From Allantophomopsis cytisporea (Eukaryota > Ascomycota > Leotiomycetes > Phacidiales > Phacidiaceae): DNA of 64,000 nucleotides. Shown here piece after piece: positions 34,945 through 46,653 of this stretch; position 1 is the first letter of the stretch; every line of letters starts with the position of its first letter. A program made the position numbers and the translations under genes. Below the pieces are notes generated by a model. That model ran no database searches, was not told the DNA's origin, and saw only the letters and a list, made by a program, of their open reading frames with translations. The stretch lies in NCBI GenBank assembly GCA_024752435.1, contig CP103029.1, forward strand, positions 1,798,001 through 1,862,000. Direction: 5' to 3'.

Positions 34945-36239
34945 GGCAAATCATGATATTGGATTTTCAATCCACTTGCTGAACATCCTCTACGTATCTG
35001 GATTGGCTAGAACGGTTGGATGAAAATCTGGTATTTGGGCCTCATGTAAAACACAGAGTGGTGATCGGCATGACCGTGAACACGAGAAATCTAGGTATGA
35101 CCGACAAACAATAGAGTGACAAGCTTCAAACTTGTCTCAGTTCCCAGGCACAATTGTAGTGCATGTACTTGTACTTCTAAATTATCATGAGAAATGAATT
35201 TGAATTTGACTCTCATGGGAATAAAGCTTGATTGGTTGTATCATCGTGAAGCATTCAGGTATGATCAGCCTCAATCGACGTCCGATCAATTGGGATAAGG
35301 ATGGATGGTTATTAATCGGGTAAGATAGCTGACTGAGCCCAACACATACATACGTAGGCACTTGAGCCGTACATTCCGTATGTCTACCCAATACCCAACG
35401 CGAGGTGTGTACAGTCGGGATTTGACATAAGGAACTAATCCTCATGCAAAGCCCCTGGTGTGATTTTTTAGACGATGATACTGCTTCATGCCTTATGTAA
35501 AGTGCTGCAAGAAATGTGGACTATGGAGTGGGACAAACCTCATAGATGGATGTGTGAGAAGAGCAAGTGTAACAGACAAGTAGCAAGAAGAATGAAATCA
35601 CTACAGCGTATATGCGAGAAAAGAGCTCTAATGTGAGGAAGAATGAGGTCTTGATATTCCCATTAGTAGTAGTTCGTTCTCGAAAAGCTAAAAATGGCAT
35701 GTTCTGTTGGTCGTGTCAGGGTCAGGGCTAGATGTATTGGTGTTGTTATTGATGCTGCTATTGATGTTGCTCTGTTCAAATAATGACCTGGTTTTGCTTT
35801 GCCGTGGGGTTGAGCTGCAGTACAAAGATTGGAGTATTGGCCTCGCCAAACTAAGTATCGTTGCGACTTGTAAGGCCACACTACCTAGCTTGCTTGGTCC
35901 AACGTAACCGCAATCACTCGCTCACTCACTCATTCACTCACTCAGACAGACACAGCCAGACACAAGACAAGAGGTCAACCTCACCAAACGACCTTATCAA
36001 CACTGTCGCGAAACAACAGAACATGATTATGAATACGGCCAAGTGACCAATTATCTTGTGCATACCCCTCATCAAGCAGCATCCTGATTTACGGTGCTCA
36101 TAGCAGAGCCAGACGCGCTCCTGCTATCGTCATTAGCAACCGGCTGCCCAATCTCATTTAACGACATCACTGCCGCCGCCCTGGACCCCACGTCCACGAC
36201 AAAAGCCCAGCGACGACAGTCTCAAACAACTTTACAATC
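34945..36239. other. Intergenic: 3' region of the RRM gene and promoter of yak1
   Basis: No gene seen. A (CTCA)n tract at about 35921-35944, followed by CAGACA-rich sequence and a CA-rich leader up to 36239, probably belongs to the yak1 promoter and 5' UTR. Confidence 0.5.
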
Positions 36240-39163
36240 ATGGATCAGTGGCAGACTTATTCAGACAATAGCGGGGGTCAACGAAGGTATCAGAGCAATG
36301 CACAACAATCTCAGCAGCAGCAGCAACACCAAGGACGGGAATACAGCGCACCTAGCTCTGCCCAGCCACCTGCTGGCTTCAGTTACGAGCAGCAATATCA
36401 AACTGGAGCAAGTTCTCACCCACACTCTATGGCAGCCTCACCAACAGCAACACCTCAGATGAGAGATCAGAACGGCGACGTTGCTATGCAGGACGCAGAC
36501 CCATACAGTGGTATCAAGTATCCTATGCGTCCGCATCACCAACAACATCTTTCCGGTAACCTTGCTGTCGGTAGAAGCTCCACCCACCCACAACCTCCAG
36601 AACAGTCGGCTGCAGCACAACGATACTCTCCTATGGAGGCTCTTCCACCAAATGCACAATATGGTACTCAGTCGAACCAGAATCCTTATGCGGCTCAGCC
36701 TGGTAGCCATCGATCGTCGCCAACAAGACCTGCCACTTACACGTCACCAAACTCATACTATGGGAGCAGGCCACAAACACAGCAGTTACCGCCAATAACA
36801 CCATATGCGTCGAACAATGAGAGCTATCCATCATCCGCGACAGCTCAGCTCAATGCTGTTTTTGGCAACGATCCCAAATCGCCTGCGAGACGTCCTGTAC
36901 CATCAGCAACCCAGGGCCCACCGGGACGGGGACCAGTGCCTGAGTTTACGAAGGTTAAGTCGGTTTCCGATCTACGACCTCAAGTCAATGCCCAGCCAGC
37001 GTTTCGCAGGGCCAATCCTGAGGGTGGCTTTATAAGTGTAAGAGTGACGTATTCCGGAGATGATGTTGTGCTAAAATTTGCTCTCATAGCCTCTCCAAGC
37101 TCTTACGACACATCTACCGTCTACATACCGAATCTGCAACCCTTCTTTCAAGTACGAGTCTTCGCGAAACCCGCGCCGAGTCCTGACGAAACCGAGCAAA
37201 GGAACAAAGAACGATGGGTTCGACAACGAGGATAGCGATTACATACTTTACGTAAATGACATTCTTGGATCTGAGGATGGTGGTCACAAGTACGTATCGA
37301 GGTTAACAAGTCTTCTTTGAGTGTCAAGAGTGTGCTAACCAGAACAGGAATCGTTACCTTATTCTCGATGTACTTGGTCAAGGTACCTTCGGTCAGGTAG
37401 TTAAGTGCCAAAACTTGAAGACACAGGAAGTCGTGGCAGTGAAGGTGGTAAAGAATAGAACTGCATACTTCAATCAGAGTATGATGGAAGTATCTGTTCT
37501 CGATCTTGTAAGTAACACGTGAGTATCTTGACTTTGCCGTGCTAATTGTTTTCGATTAGCTCAACAGTAAGCTCGACAAGAACGACGATCACCATTTACT
37601 CCGTCTCAAAGATACGTTTATTCACAGACAGCATCTATGTTTGGTCTTCGAGTTATTGAGTGTCAATCTTTATGAATTGATCAAGCAGAATCAATTCAGA
37701 GGACTGAGCACTACCCTCGTTCGCGTATTCGCTCAGCAGCTTCTGAACGGTCTCAGCTTACTCAACAAAGCGCGACTTATCCACTGCGATCTCAAGCCAG
37801 AGAATATCTTGCTTAAGAACTTGGAGAGTCCTATTATCAAGATCATCGATTTTGGTTCCGCTTGCGACGAACGACAAACAGTCTACACATACATTCAATC
37901 AAGATTTTACAGATCTCCCGAAGTACTCTTGGGCCTGCCATACTCATCGGCAATCGATATGTGGTCTCTGGGATGTATTGTGGTGGAGTTATTCCTCGGT
38001 TTACCTCTTTTCCCGGGTTCTTCCGAGTACAATCAAGTTTCGAGAATTGTCGAGATGCTTGGCAATCCACCAAACTGGATGCTGGAGATGGGAAAGCAGT
38101 CTGGGGATTTCTTTGAGAAAAGGCATGATGTGGATGATTATGGCAGGAGAACATACCATCTGAAATCTATGGAGCAATACTCCAGAGAGCGAGGGACAAA
38201 GGAGCAGCCCAGCAAGAAATACTTTCAAGCGACTACTCTTCCAGACATCATTAGATCATACGCAATGCCAAGAAAGAACATGAAGCAGTCCGAAATCGAC
38301 CGAGGTGAGTCAGATTTGACTTGAAGAAGTTTCGAGCTAATGTCTTGCCAGAAATGCAAAACCGTGTTGCATTCATCGATTTTGTGCGTGGTTTGTTAAA
38401 CATCAATCCTCTAGAGCGATGGTCTCCTCAACAAGCGAAGTTGCATCCTTTCATCACACAACAGAAGTATACTGGACCTTTTGTTCCACCGATGAACTTG
38501 AAATCGAGCTCGATCAACCGGTCTCCAGCACCTGGGACCCAACAACAACAGCAAGCCGAGGCTTTGAGTAAGCAACGTGCACAAGCTGCCCAAGCTGCAC
38601 AGGCGCACTCAGCTGCTCAGTCGCCGTATTCCAATATGCCAATGAATCAATATCAACAGCCACCTCATCCACAACAGCCTCCGATCTACAACCCTCCTAA
38701 CATGTACACTCCAAGTCATGCTCAGCAAGGGGCTCCTCCGCCATATCCATCGCAACAACCTCCATATGGTCAGATGGGAATGATGCAACAGCCACCGACG
38801 CAGATGCCTCCAGCTCAGTATGGCGGTCCGCCGCAGAGTTTGTATGCTCAAGCAACTGTTCGATCTGGTCGTCAGAGAGCGACTACCATGGAGCAACAAC
38901 AAGGAGGTATTCCTCCTGCCATTCAACGAGTTGCCAGTCACCTTGATCCTTCTCAACCCATCAGACTTCAGCCAAGCCCTGCATATTACCCTCCACCACC
39001 AGATGGCGCACCAGATGCTAACCCTGGTAGCGCACGTAGGAGGGGTAGCAGAGCAGCTCAAGGAGGTCAAGGTCAAGGTAGAACTGGCAACCGCGATTTC
39101 ATTCGCAATCTAGAAGATCGCACATTGGAGGAGGGTTTTATGGGACAACAACAATGGCATTGA
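36240..39163 (+). CDS. yak1: Dual-specificity protein kinase Yak1 (DYRK family)
   Basis: Five exons: 36240-37037, 37090-37289, 37348-37507, 37560-38304, 38352-39163 (2715 nt, 904 aa). The first 330 residues are Gln/Ser/Pro-rich and end with FRRANPEGGFISPLQAL and TYRICNPSF, a block typical of fungal Yak1. The kinase domain starts at NRYLILDVLGQGTFGQVVK (Gly loop 343-350), with catalytic Lys365 in VAVKVVK, HCDLKPEN with Asp463, DFG at 483-485, and the activation-loop YTY at 495-497. The second Tyr of that YxY is autophosphorylated in DYRK kinases. The domain ends near 630, followed by a Gln/Pro-rich tail. Yak1 acts downstream of PKA and TOR to restrain growth and trigger stress responses, shuttling between cytoplasm and nucleus. 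Confidence 0.95.
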
Positions 39164-39812
39164 GTTGAGTTGTGAGAACGACATTAGGTCGATCAAGTAT
39201 CACAAAGGCTCAGCACATATGAATACATTTATCCCGTTGGAGATAAGTCGAGATGGCACAGTAAGAGGATTATGATACCCAATCAATGAGCTTTCAAAAC
39301 AACAAGCGTTATTTACGCCCGCATGTATCATGTGGACGAGACAGGCAATCAATTAGATTATTTGGTAGGTATATAGCAAGTTTTTGGAGTCGGAAATTGG
39401 CGGGGAGGGTGTTCGGTGGAAAAAGAAGGTCGTGGCTGTATCGGGAAGGAGAAGATTGTTTTGTCGCTGGGGATTGTTAGCGAAGGGAGGGATGAGGACT
39501 TGCTTTTGCCTATAAGGATTCTTTATCTTGCTTGGCATAAGATTATCTTCTTCGATATTTTGGGACCTGCGCTTTATAACCGTCAATTGAAGCTCGTCAT
39601 GAACTTTTTCCTCTGTCCCTTGCGTCTTCACGGATATCGAGAAAGTGCGTGTGATTCTGGCTAATTGATTGGAATTCCCTTGCTCCTACATTTCGACGGC
39701 CTAAAGAGGGGTAGAAGGTTATTACTTCAATAATTAAAATATACAGGTGTGATCTGGTCATAACTGAATTACAGAAACCTATTCATTCACATTCATTCAC
39801 TTCTCACAGGTG
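39164..39812. other. Intergenic
   Basis: This is the 3' UTR of yak1 and the upstream region of the next gene. Short ORFs only. A CACAG just before 39810 looks like a splice acceptor, so a non-coding or short coding first exon of the next gene may lie here. Confidence 0.45.
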
Positions 39813-40937
39813 ATGGTCCGCCTACACCCACACGAGTCACACCGCACCCCAACACAGCAAACAGTAATCCACCAAATGCATCTCGAATCACCCTTCTGCC
39901 ACGAAGGCGTCATCCGCGCCTCACGTAGCGACCAAAAATCCCTCATCGACCTGGAAACCCACTACTGCGGCGAAGGTGTCGTCGCCGCCGCCCTCCGCCC
40001 AGACACCATCCCCGCGCCGCCGGACTCACCACCCGACCCGACGATCGAGTTCCTGAACGAGCAGATCCGGCGCCAGACGCGCGCCGACAAGCTGCTGCGG
40101 TGGCAGAGCGAGGCTGACGAGTGGGATTTCTGGGGCAAGATTTACTGGGATGAGGAGAAAAGGCGGGAGGGCTTCCAGGAGGGCGCGGATACGAGTTCTG
40201 GGTCGGGACAGGGATGGCATGGCTTGGGGGAGAAGGGAAAGGAGGCTGTTGCCGAGGTGGGGAGGGCGAGGAAGAAGCTTGGTGAGGGGAGGAAGGGGTG
40301 GAGGGCTTGGAGGCTGAAGTTTGCTGGTGGATGGAATGGGCTTGGGGAGAAGGCCGAGGCGCTGGAGGATTCGGAGACGGGTGGGGCGCTTTATAGTGTG
40401 CTTGCTGACCGTAAGGCTAAGCTTATGGAGGCTCTTGATCGTGCTACGCGCAGTCAGGCTAGTAGTGACTTGCCGTATCGCTATCCGATGGACCATGGTC
40501 TTAAGCCGCCGTTTGATGATTGGGGTCCCCTGAAGGATCATCCCCAGGAGCCTGAGCACCCAGATTTTGTGCCGCCGGAGAAGGCGCGGCCGGATAGGAG
40601 CGCGAGGTTGACGGTTGATCTGGACGTTGGGAAGCATAAGTGGGACTATCTGGGGTCTTTTTCTGAGAAGTCTGTCGGAAGATCGGTCAAGTGGAATACG
40701 CGACGGAGGTCAGCGGTCGGAGGTGGAGCATCGGAGGTACCTGTCATCAAGGGTTTTTTGCTCGCTGCTGCTATTGTGGGATTTGTGATGCTGATTGCTA
40801 CGTGGGCTAATAGGAGGAGAGAGCTTCGTGCAAAGAGATGGGGTATCGAAGAACAGAGGGGGAGGAGACGGAAGAGATTGGACGAAGAACTTGCCTTGGA
40901 GAAGAAGTCCTTGTTAGAGACTGGAGAGAGAGTTTAG
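39813..40937 (+). CDS. Unrecognised protein with C-terminal membrane segment
   Basis: A single open frame of 374 aa starting at MVRLHPHESH. I see no known domain. The first 60 residues have two Cys/His-containing patches (SPFCHEG, THYCGEG), then an acidic and Trp-rich part (EADEWDFWGKIYWDEEKR), Gly-rich helices (KGWRAWRLKFAGGWNGLGEK), and one hydrophobic helix at about 312-331 (GFLLAAAIVGFVMLIATWAN) followed by a strongly basic tail (RRRELRAKRWG). The topology suggests a tail-proximal single-pass membrane protein. The first third is clearly more GC-rich than neighbouring genes (for example 39990-40100). An upstream exon is possible. Confidence 0.72.
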   Translation: MVRLHPHESHRTPTQQTVIHQMHLESPFCHEGVIRASRSDQKSLIDLETHYCGEGVVAAALRPDTIPAPPDSPPDPTIEFLNEQIRRQTRADKLLRWQSEADEWDFWGKIYWDEEKRREGFQEGADTSSGSGQGWHGLGEKGKEAVAEVGRARKKLGEGRKGWRAWRLKFAGGWNGLGEKAEALEDSETGGALYSVLADRKAKLMEALDRATRSQASSDLPYRYPMDHGLKPPFDDWGPLKDHPQEPEHPDFVPPEKARPDRSARLTVDLDVGKHKWDYLGSFSEKSVGRSVKWNTRRRSAVGGGASEVPVIKGFLLAAAIVGFVMLIATWANRRRELRAKRWGIEEQRGRRRKRLDEELALEKKSLLETGERV

Positions 40938-41979
40938 TTGTGATCCAATCCGGCTTTTTTTTTTTTTTTTTTTGGTATGAATTGATGTTGAGATTTTGTT
41001 TGGTGTTATGAGATAGGGATTTCTAGAGCAAGCGTTTGTATGCAGGTATTCAATATGTCTCAAAATAGAACTTGATAAAGTGATCAACAGCTTTGCAAAG
41101 AGTAATTCAACAAGACGATTATGAACATACCAATAAACCATTTCCGCATAATAACCCATCAGACTGCAATGCTAGGACATGCAGCAATACTAGAACAAAT
41201 AAGCCAAGAGCAACGATAACCCCATCGTCCTTCTCGACAGTCCGAAACTCATAATCCAGACAACGACAGCTTCACGAATCCCAACTAGCCCGAATGAAAG
41301 CCGGGACAATTCAAGTCAAGTCTCCCAGTCCAGACCTCCATAATAGACCGAGGAAGCAGAATAGGACTAGATACCAGTCGATCGAGCCACATCGTTATCG
41401 GAAGCCGCCTTTGTTAAGTCATATCGTCAGCGAGAGCGGAACAGTCAAATAAAACCATATCATCTAAAGAGGCAAGAATTTTCGCACTTTGTAGTTTCGA
41501 GAGTCGTGCGATTATCAACAGTGATATGTTCATTTGAAGCTATGCAGATGTGTGCTTATTGTTATTCTACGCTGTGATTGTTGAGGATCATATGGCTATT
41601 CCTGTAGTAACAGCTAGTTCTTAAGAGCCGTCCTTACATATGCTATTCAGAGCTACACATCTTCGGTGGTCTATCGTACCTAGAAGAAAGTACAGCACTA
41701 TCAGTGTCGTATCAATGCCTCACTTATCATTTCAGCCTCACATCGACTCCACTTCCACGGGCGCTCAATTAGACGCTACGACCCAAAAATAAATCACTTC
41801 TCACATGCTTATTTCACAAGGCATTATTTTAGAGTTCTCCAAATCACGTAAACGTGGATAATATGGTGTAGTATCCAAATTGGTGGTGGTTCATAGATTT
41901 CATGATGATCTGAATAGCTTCAACTCTTTTCCGAGGACGCACATCATCGATCAAATTAACGTGCAAATCAAATATATGC
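40938..41979. other. Intergenic with T-tract
   Basis: This contains a run of 21 T at 40953-40973 just after the preceding gene and the 3' region of the TCTP gene. No gene seen. Confidence 0.55.
40953..40973. repeat. Poly(T) tract, 21 nt
   Basis: An uninterrupted homopolymer 16 nt after a stop codon. It could be an old poly(A)/T microsatellite. Confidence 0.9.
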
Positions 41980-42912
41980 TTAAACCTTCATCTCCTCAAG
42001 ACCGTACTTCCAGACCTTTTGAAATAATTAGCCAAATTCCCGTGGTGGAAAGAGAGGATTGGGGAGGACGGGGTTATCGAGGGGCAAGTCCTGATTGTGG
42101 GGAAAACTTACAGTAACGAATGGAGTGACACCGTCCTCACGGTAGTTCATAAGAACAACCATGCCATCTGGGTCCATGCTCTCACCAACGTAGAAGTCGT
42201 AGTCCTTGAAGTTACCAATGATCTTCTTGGCGTAGGCCTGGGCACCCTTCTCGAAAGCGGAAATCTTAGCGTCATCAGCTCCCTTGGCCTTCATGGTCTC
42301 CTTGACCTTCTTCATGTAACCTAGTCACGGAGGGTCAGTCGGACTTCTTATATGCTCGGATCGCAGAGAAGAGTAAGCTTACCCTTGAGGTGGGAAAGGT
42401 AGGACTTCTTGTCGAACTGGGTAGACTGGAGACGGAAAGAGTTGACAACGTTGTTGACCTGCTCGGCACCATCCTCAACACCCTCCTCGGCCTCCTCAGC
42501 GGAAGCGTTGGCACCGGTGTCTATGCGAAGGTTAGAAAAAGACACTTTTGCTTCTTTTTTTGAGGTGTGGGCGGTGACTACTTACTGACTTCGACGGCAC
42601 CAAGGGTGATCATCTCACAGTCAACCTCGTAGACGGCATCATCGATCTCCTTGAGGTCGTAGGAGTCGGAGATGATCTCGTCACCGGTGATAATGTCCTG
42701 AGAAAAGGATTGTCAGCTTCATGTGAATTTTCGGGGTCCGCATGTATCTCCGCACAAAAGAAATAATTCGAAGATGTACATCTTATCGCGCTCGTTCTTC
42801 CCCACTCTTTCTTTTTTCTCGAGGCCAGAGAATGTGGGTATGAAGTTTGGAGAGGACTTGCGCCTTGAGGATGGGCGGAAGAGGGGAGGATTCTTACCTT
42901 GTAGATAATCAT
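41980..42912 (-). CDS. TMA19: Translationally controlled tumour protein homologue (TCTP)
   Basis: Five exons: 42912-42898, 42697-42586, 42520-42383, 42320-42112, 42015-41980 (510 nt, 169 aa, the usual TCTP length). Start MIIYK, then DIITGDEIISDSYDLKE, DDAVYEVDCEMITLG, a short acidic loop (NTGANASAEEAEEGVEDGAE), the TCTP helical hairpin (YMKKVKETMKAKGADDAKIS, then FEKGAQAYAKKIIGNFKDYD), and DPDGMVVLMNYREDGVTPF just before the last exon VWKYGLEEMKV. TCTP associates with ribosomes and is involved in growth and stress responses, in the cytoplasm and at mitochondria. The first intron (200 nt) follows only five codons and is the longest in the gene. The opposite-strand ORFs are shadows. Confidence 0.97.
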
Positions 42913-44349
42913 TTTTGAGGGCTGTGGTGATTTATTGAAGGGATGGAAATGGGAAAGAATGTGGTGCGAGAGAGATATTAAAAGAAGTCTTCGTCGAGTT
43001 GGCGGGGTGAAAATGTGCGGTGGTTTGTGGTCGAGAATCTACCTCTAGCAGGCTTAGTGGGGCGGAAGACCTAACTGAGAATGGTTAGAGGAAAGAGTTT
43101 GCCACCAGCCCAATTGGGGGTGTGTGGTGGGAGAGGGAGTGTGAATTGTGTTCATTGCATTGGTGCATATACGCGGGTCGAGGAAGATGCATTTTTGTTA
43201 GTCTAGGTAGATTATTATTATGTATTTAATTATGTATTTAATTGTGTATATTTATGTGAAAGGCTGAGTGAGCTTTACTCGTCTCGTCTCGTCTACCTCA
43301 ACCTTAGATCTTGGGGTGGGAACGGAAAGGAAGAATAGGAAGTTCCGGTGCAGGGTTGATACTTACAGTACTACAGGTACAAGTGAAAAAAGAACGCCCG
43401 ACGAAGCCTGACCGATTGACACCTGACTGATAGACACCTGACATCCCTCCCTCTCTCTCTCTTTTTCTCTCTCCTCCTCTGAATCAGCCAGCTCTACGTA
43501 TAAGTAAGACAATATGTAGTGGGTATAATGGGGTGGTATGACTTTTGTGATGTCCGAGAAGGACTACATCCGTATTCCGATTTAAAAGAATAACTGAATA
43601 AATGAATAAATGAGTAAATGAGTAACAATTCTTAAACATATCCATACAGCGTCTGCTCCGATACGGAATCTAGAATTATGGCGTCGAGTATGCCAACATA
43701 CCATAACCGTTGAGTTGTCAATCATGCCTAGAGGGAGAAAAGAGAAAAAGAACAGAGAAAGATGATTATGAAGTAACAGCACATCTCGTACTTTAGTCAG
43801 TCTATCATAATAACAACACATTCAAGTCGAGGTCTCGTCTCCTTTTTCTATTTCGCACTCAATGACTACTTACAGCACAAAACAAGACGACAAGAAGGAA
43901 TCGGACGACAAAGAATCATAAGAACAAATGATAACCACAGTACATGAATCCCTACCGAGGACAATTGTAGAAGAAGAAGAGGCGGAAAAGGCAAAGAAAG
44001 AAATAAGTAATGAGTCATGAATACAAATATAAATAAAATATAAATAAAACAACCACTCCATTGTTCAATCTTACTCCGGATGGCCATTTCCTTACTAACA
44101 AAACTTATCTTTGGTGCTTCCAACGGCTTTTCAGCTGCTTTGACTCGACTTGCTGCTCTGCTCTGCTCTGCTCTGTAAGACGGCAAGACGGATGCAATAT
44201 CGCTTAGAGCAATAAGTCTGCCCATCCGTCATCCGTCTTTCATAAAAACACCGCGTTCGCCATCCTCACATTCTCTCGAATTTATCCCTCCTCCACAACA
44301 TCGTGCGCAACACGATAACTGCCCGTCTTTCCCTTCGCAATCCTCCACG
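42913..44349. promoter_or_regulatory. Divergent promoter region with CT-rich tracts
   Basis: This 1.4 kb lies between the divergent TCTP and sphinganine hydroxylase starts. It holds a CT-tract (about 43445-43480) and a CTCTG pentamer repeat (44156-44175). ORFs are short. I see no gene. Confidence 0.5.
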
Positions 44350-45535
44350 ATGGCAAACCACTCCATCGTCACCATGATCGAACCAGCAAACCTGTCTGGT
44401 TTACCTCCGTTGCCAGCATACACCACAACTCCGGTCACGCCTCTAATCTCCTTTATACCCGACTTCTACCTGGCCCTCGTCCTACCAATTGCCGCATATT
44501 GGATCGTCTCAGCCATCTTCCATCTGATCGATGTGTACGATGTCTGGCCACAATACCGTCTGCATACTCCGGCCGAAATCCTAAAGCGAAACCATGTCTC
44601 GAGATATGAAGTCGCACGCGATGTTATCATTCAACAAATCATTCAGACTGCAGTCGGCGCACTGTTTGGTCTGACTGAACCAGCAGATGTAATTGGCAAG
44701 GAACAATATGATATTGCAGTCTGGGCTCAAAGGATCAGAATTGCACAGAGAGCTCTGCCGCAGCTACTGTCTTTCATTGGACTCAATGCTGCAGCTATCT
44801 CCAAGAATGTGTCTGGGAGTCATCCGATTATCGCTGCTGCATTGGCTGGAGGCAGATATCCAACTCTATCTACAGGATTGGATGTAGTCACTGGAAATGA
44901 GGTTCCTGGCTTTGCTGCTTGGGAATTGCTTGCTGCAGGTGGAATCTACCATTACATTATTCCAGCCCTTCAATTCGGTCTCGCCATCTTCTTTGTTGAT
45001 ACATGGCAATACTTCTTACACCGAGCCATGCACATGAACAAATGGCTTTACAGTAAGCTCCACTCCACCTATCCCCCACACCACAGAACCTAAACTAACA
45101 GCATCCACAGCAACTTTCCACTCCCGCCACCACCGTCTCTACGTCCCCTACGCCTTTGGCGCCCTCTACAACCACCCATTCGAAGGTTTTCTCCTGGATA
45201 CGCTGGGCGCGGCAATTGGGCACAAGATATCAGGAATGACAGCGCGTCAAGGAATGTGGTTCTTTACCTGCTCGACCATCAAAACCGTCGACGACCACTG
45301 CGGCTACGCGCTCCCATGGGACCCACTGCAGCACATCACATCCAACAATGCCGGCTACCACGACATTCACCACCAGTCCTGGGGCATCAAGACCAACTTC
45401 AGCCAGCCTTTCTTCACCTTCTGGGATCGCTTCCTCGGCACCATATGGAAGGGTGGCGATGTCAAGGGCCGCTATGAGCGCTCTGCCAAAGCGGCGCAGT
45501 TCCTGGTCGAGAAGGACCACGTCAAAGACTTGTGA
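44350..45535 (+). CDS. SUR2: Sphinganine C4-hydroxylase
   Basis: Two exons: 44350-45052 and 45111-45535 (1128 nt, 375 aa). Membrane segments include LALVLPIAAYWIVSAIFHLI (about 38-57) and IYHYIIPALQFGLAIFFVDT near 200-220. The di-iron histidine boxes of the fatty acid hydroxylase family are all present: HRAMH (224-228), HSRHH (238-242) and HDIHH (318-322). The enzyme adds the C4 hydroxyl to dihydrosphingosine/dihydroceramide to make phytosphingosine in the ER membrane. WDPLQHITSNNAGYHD and the FWDRFLGT motif are typical of the Sur2 group rather than of C4-sterol oxidases. The promoter may be shared with TCTP. Confidence 0.93.
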
Positions 45536-46290
45536 TTCGCTACCATCCCCCCCAAAAATAAGAAAACTGCGTTGTGTAGGTTGGTGAATTGAATGTAATG
45601 ATAATGGAGCCGGACGATTATTTCCGACGAGGGTTGATTTTTGTGGCGTTTGGGAGGCGGGAATACCCCTCATGTAATGGGTTCTTTGTTCCCGCCGTGG
45701 TGGAGGCGTTGGAGAGCGGTTTCTTACGTTTGTGTGCATGTATCTTAATGTACTGTGTAGACCAGTCTTTGATGGTGAGGGTCGTTGTGAGATGAGATCC
45801 CTTCTCTTTTGGACGCGTGGCTACTGGACTTGTATAATCGGCGCTGAGTTGGTGGTCGCATGGTGCCTGGTCGGCGATGAGATGATACTTATCTACTTAA
45901 TGTAATACATTACTCTGCCACTTCTAGGGTTCTAATGTGATGTGCTCCGAGTTAGCTCTAAACCTACCAAAATTAGGAAGAATGTAGTACCAATAAGTAT
46001 TCTCTCATCACACTCAAAGTAAGATGTGATTTTAGTTAGATATGTGAAGGAGATTCTACGCAGACCGGTAGGCAAAGAAATGATCATTTCCTCCGGAACT
46101 CAGAAAGCCCACCTGGACAACAACAACTCAACAAACGATGGTGATAAGAAACGAAAGTAAGAAAACAAACGATGACGAGAACTCCACAGCATCACACGTA
46201 CCTCCAGCAAGACATATCCACAACATCAACATAAAATTCAGAGAGGTATGAATCCATTGCAGAGAGGACGAAACCAGACGCAATGTGTTC

Positions 46291-46653
46291 TTATACAGAT
46301 ACAAACCACGCTGCGAACGCAACCACAGCTACTTCATGGGTAAAGTGGACCTCATTGTAAGCAATGTATGAATTGACATCCTGCTGTTGCTCCTCAAACA
46401 GAGGTTCTGCTGGCAGGAATGAGAATGGGATCTGTGCATAGATGAGAATCAGTATGATGTTGAGTAATGATGGCACCACGCGAGACTGGCTCGCTCTTGA
46501 ATATGGATTGATCTTTTTTATGTACTGCGGAATGTTGTCCGAGAGGAAATGCTTGGTATATTGAGATTTTGGTGATTTATACTTGAAATAACAGCCTACA
46601 ACTGCCTTGTTGAAAGGAATATAGTCGAAATCTGGAGAGGATTGTGTTATCAT
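46291..46653 (-). CDS. Small uncertain ORF, perhaps a gene relic
   Basis: An open frame of about 120 codons beginning MITQSSPDFDYIPFNKAV. A hydrophobic stretch (SLLNIILILIYAQIPFSFLP) is flanked by charged segments. No family is recognised. It stands alone in a gene-poor region and has no clear leader, so it may be chance or a decayed membrane-protein fragment. Confidence 0.22.
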   Translation of the reverse strand: MITQSSPDFDYIPFNKAVVGCYFKYKSPKSQYTKHFLSDNIPQYIKKINPYSRASQSRVVPSLLNIILILIYAQIPFSFLPAEPLFEEQQQDVNSYIAYNEVHFTHEVAVVAFAAWFVSV

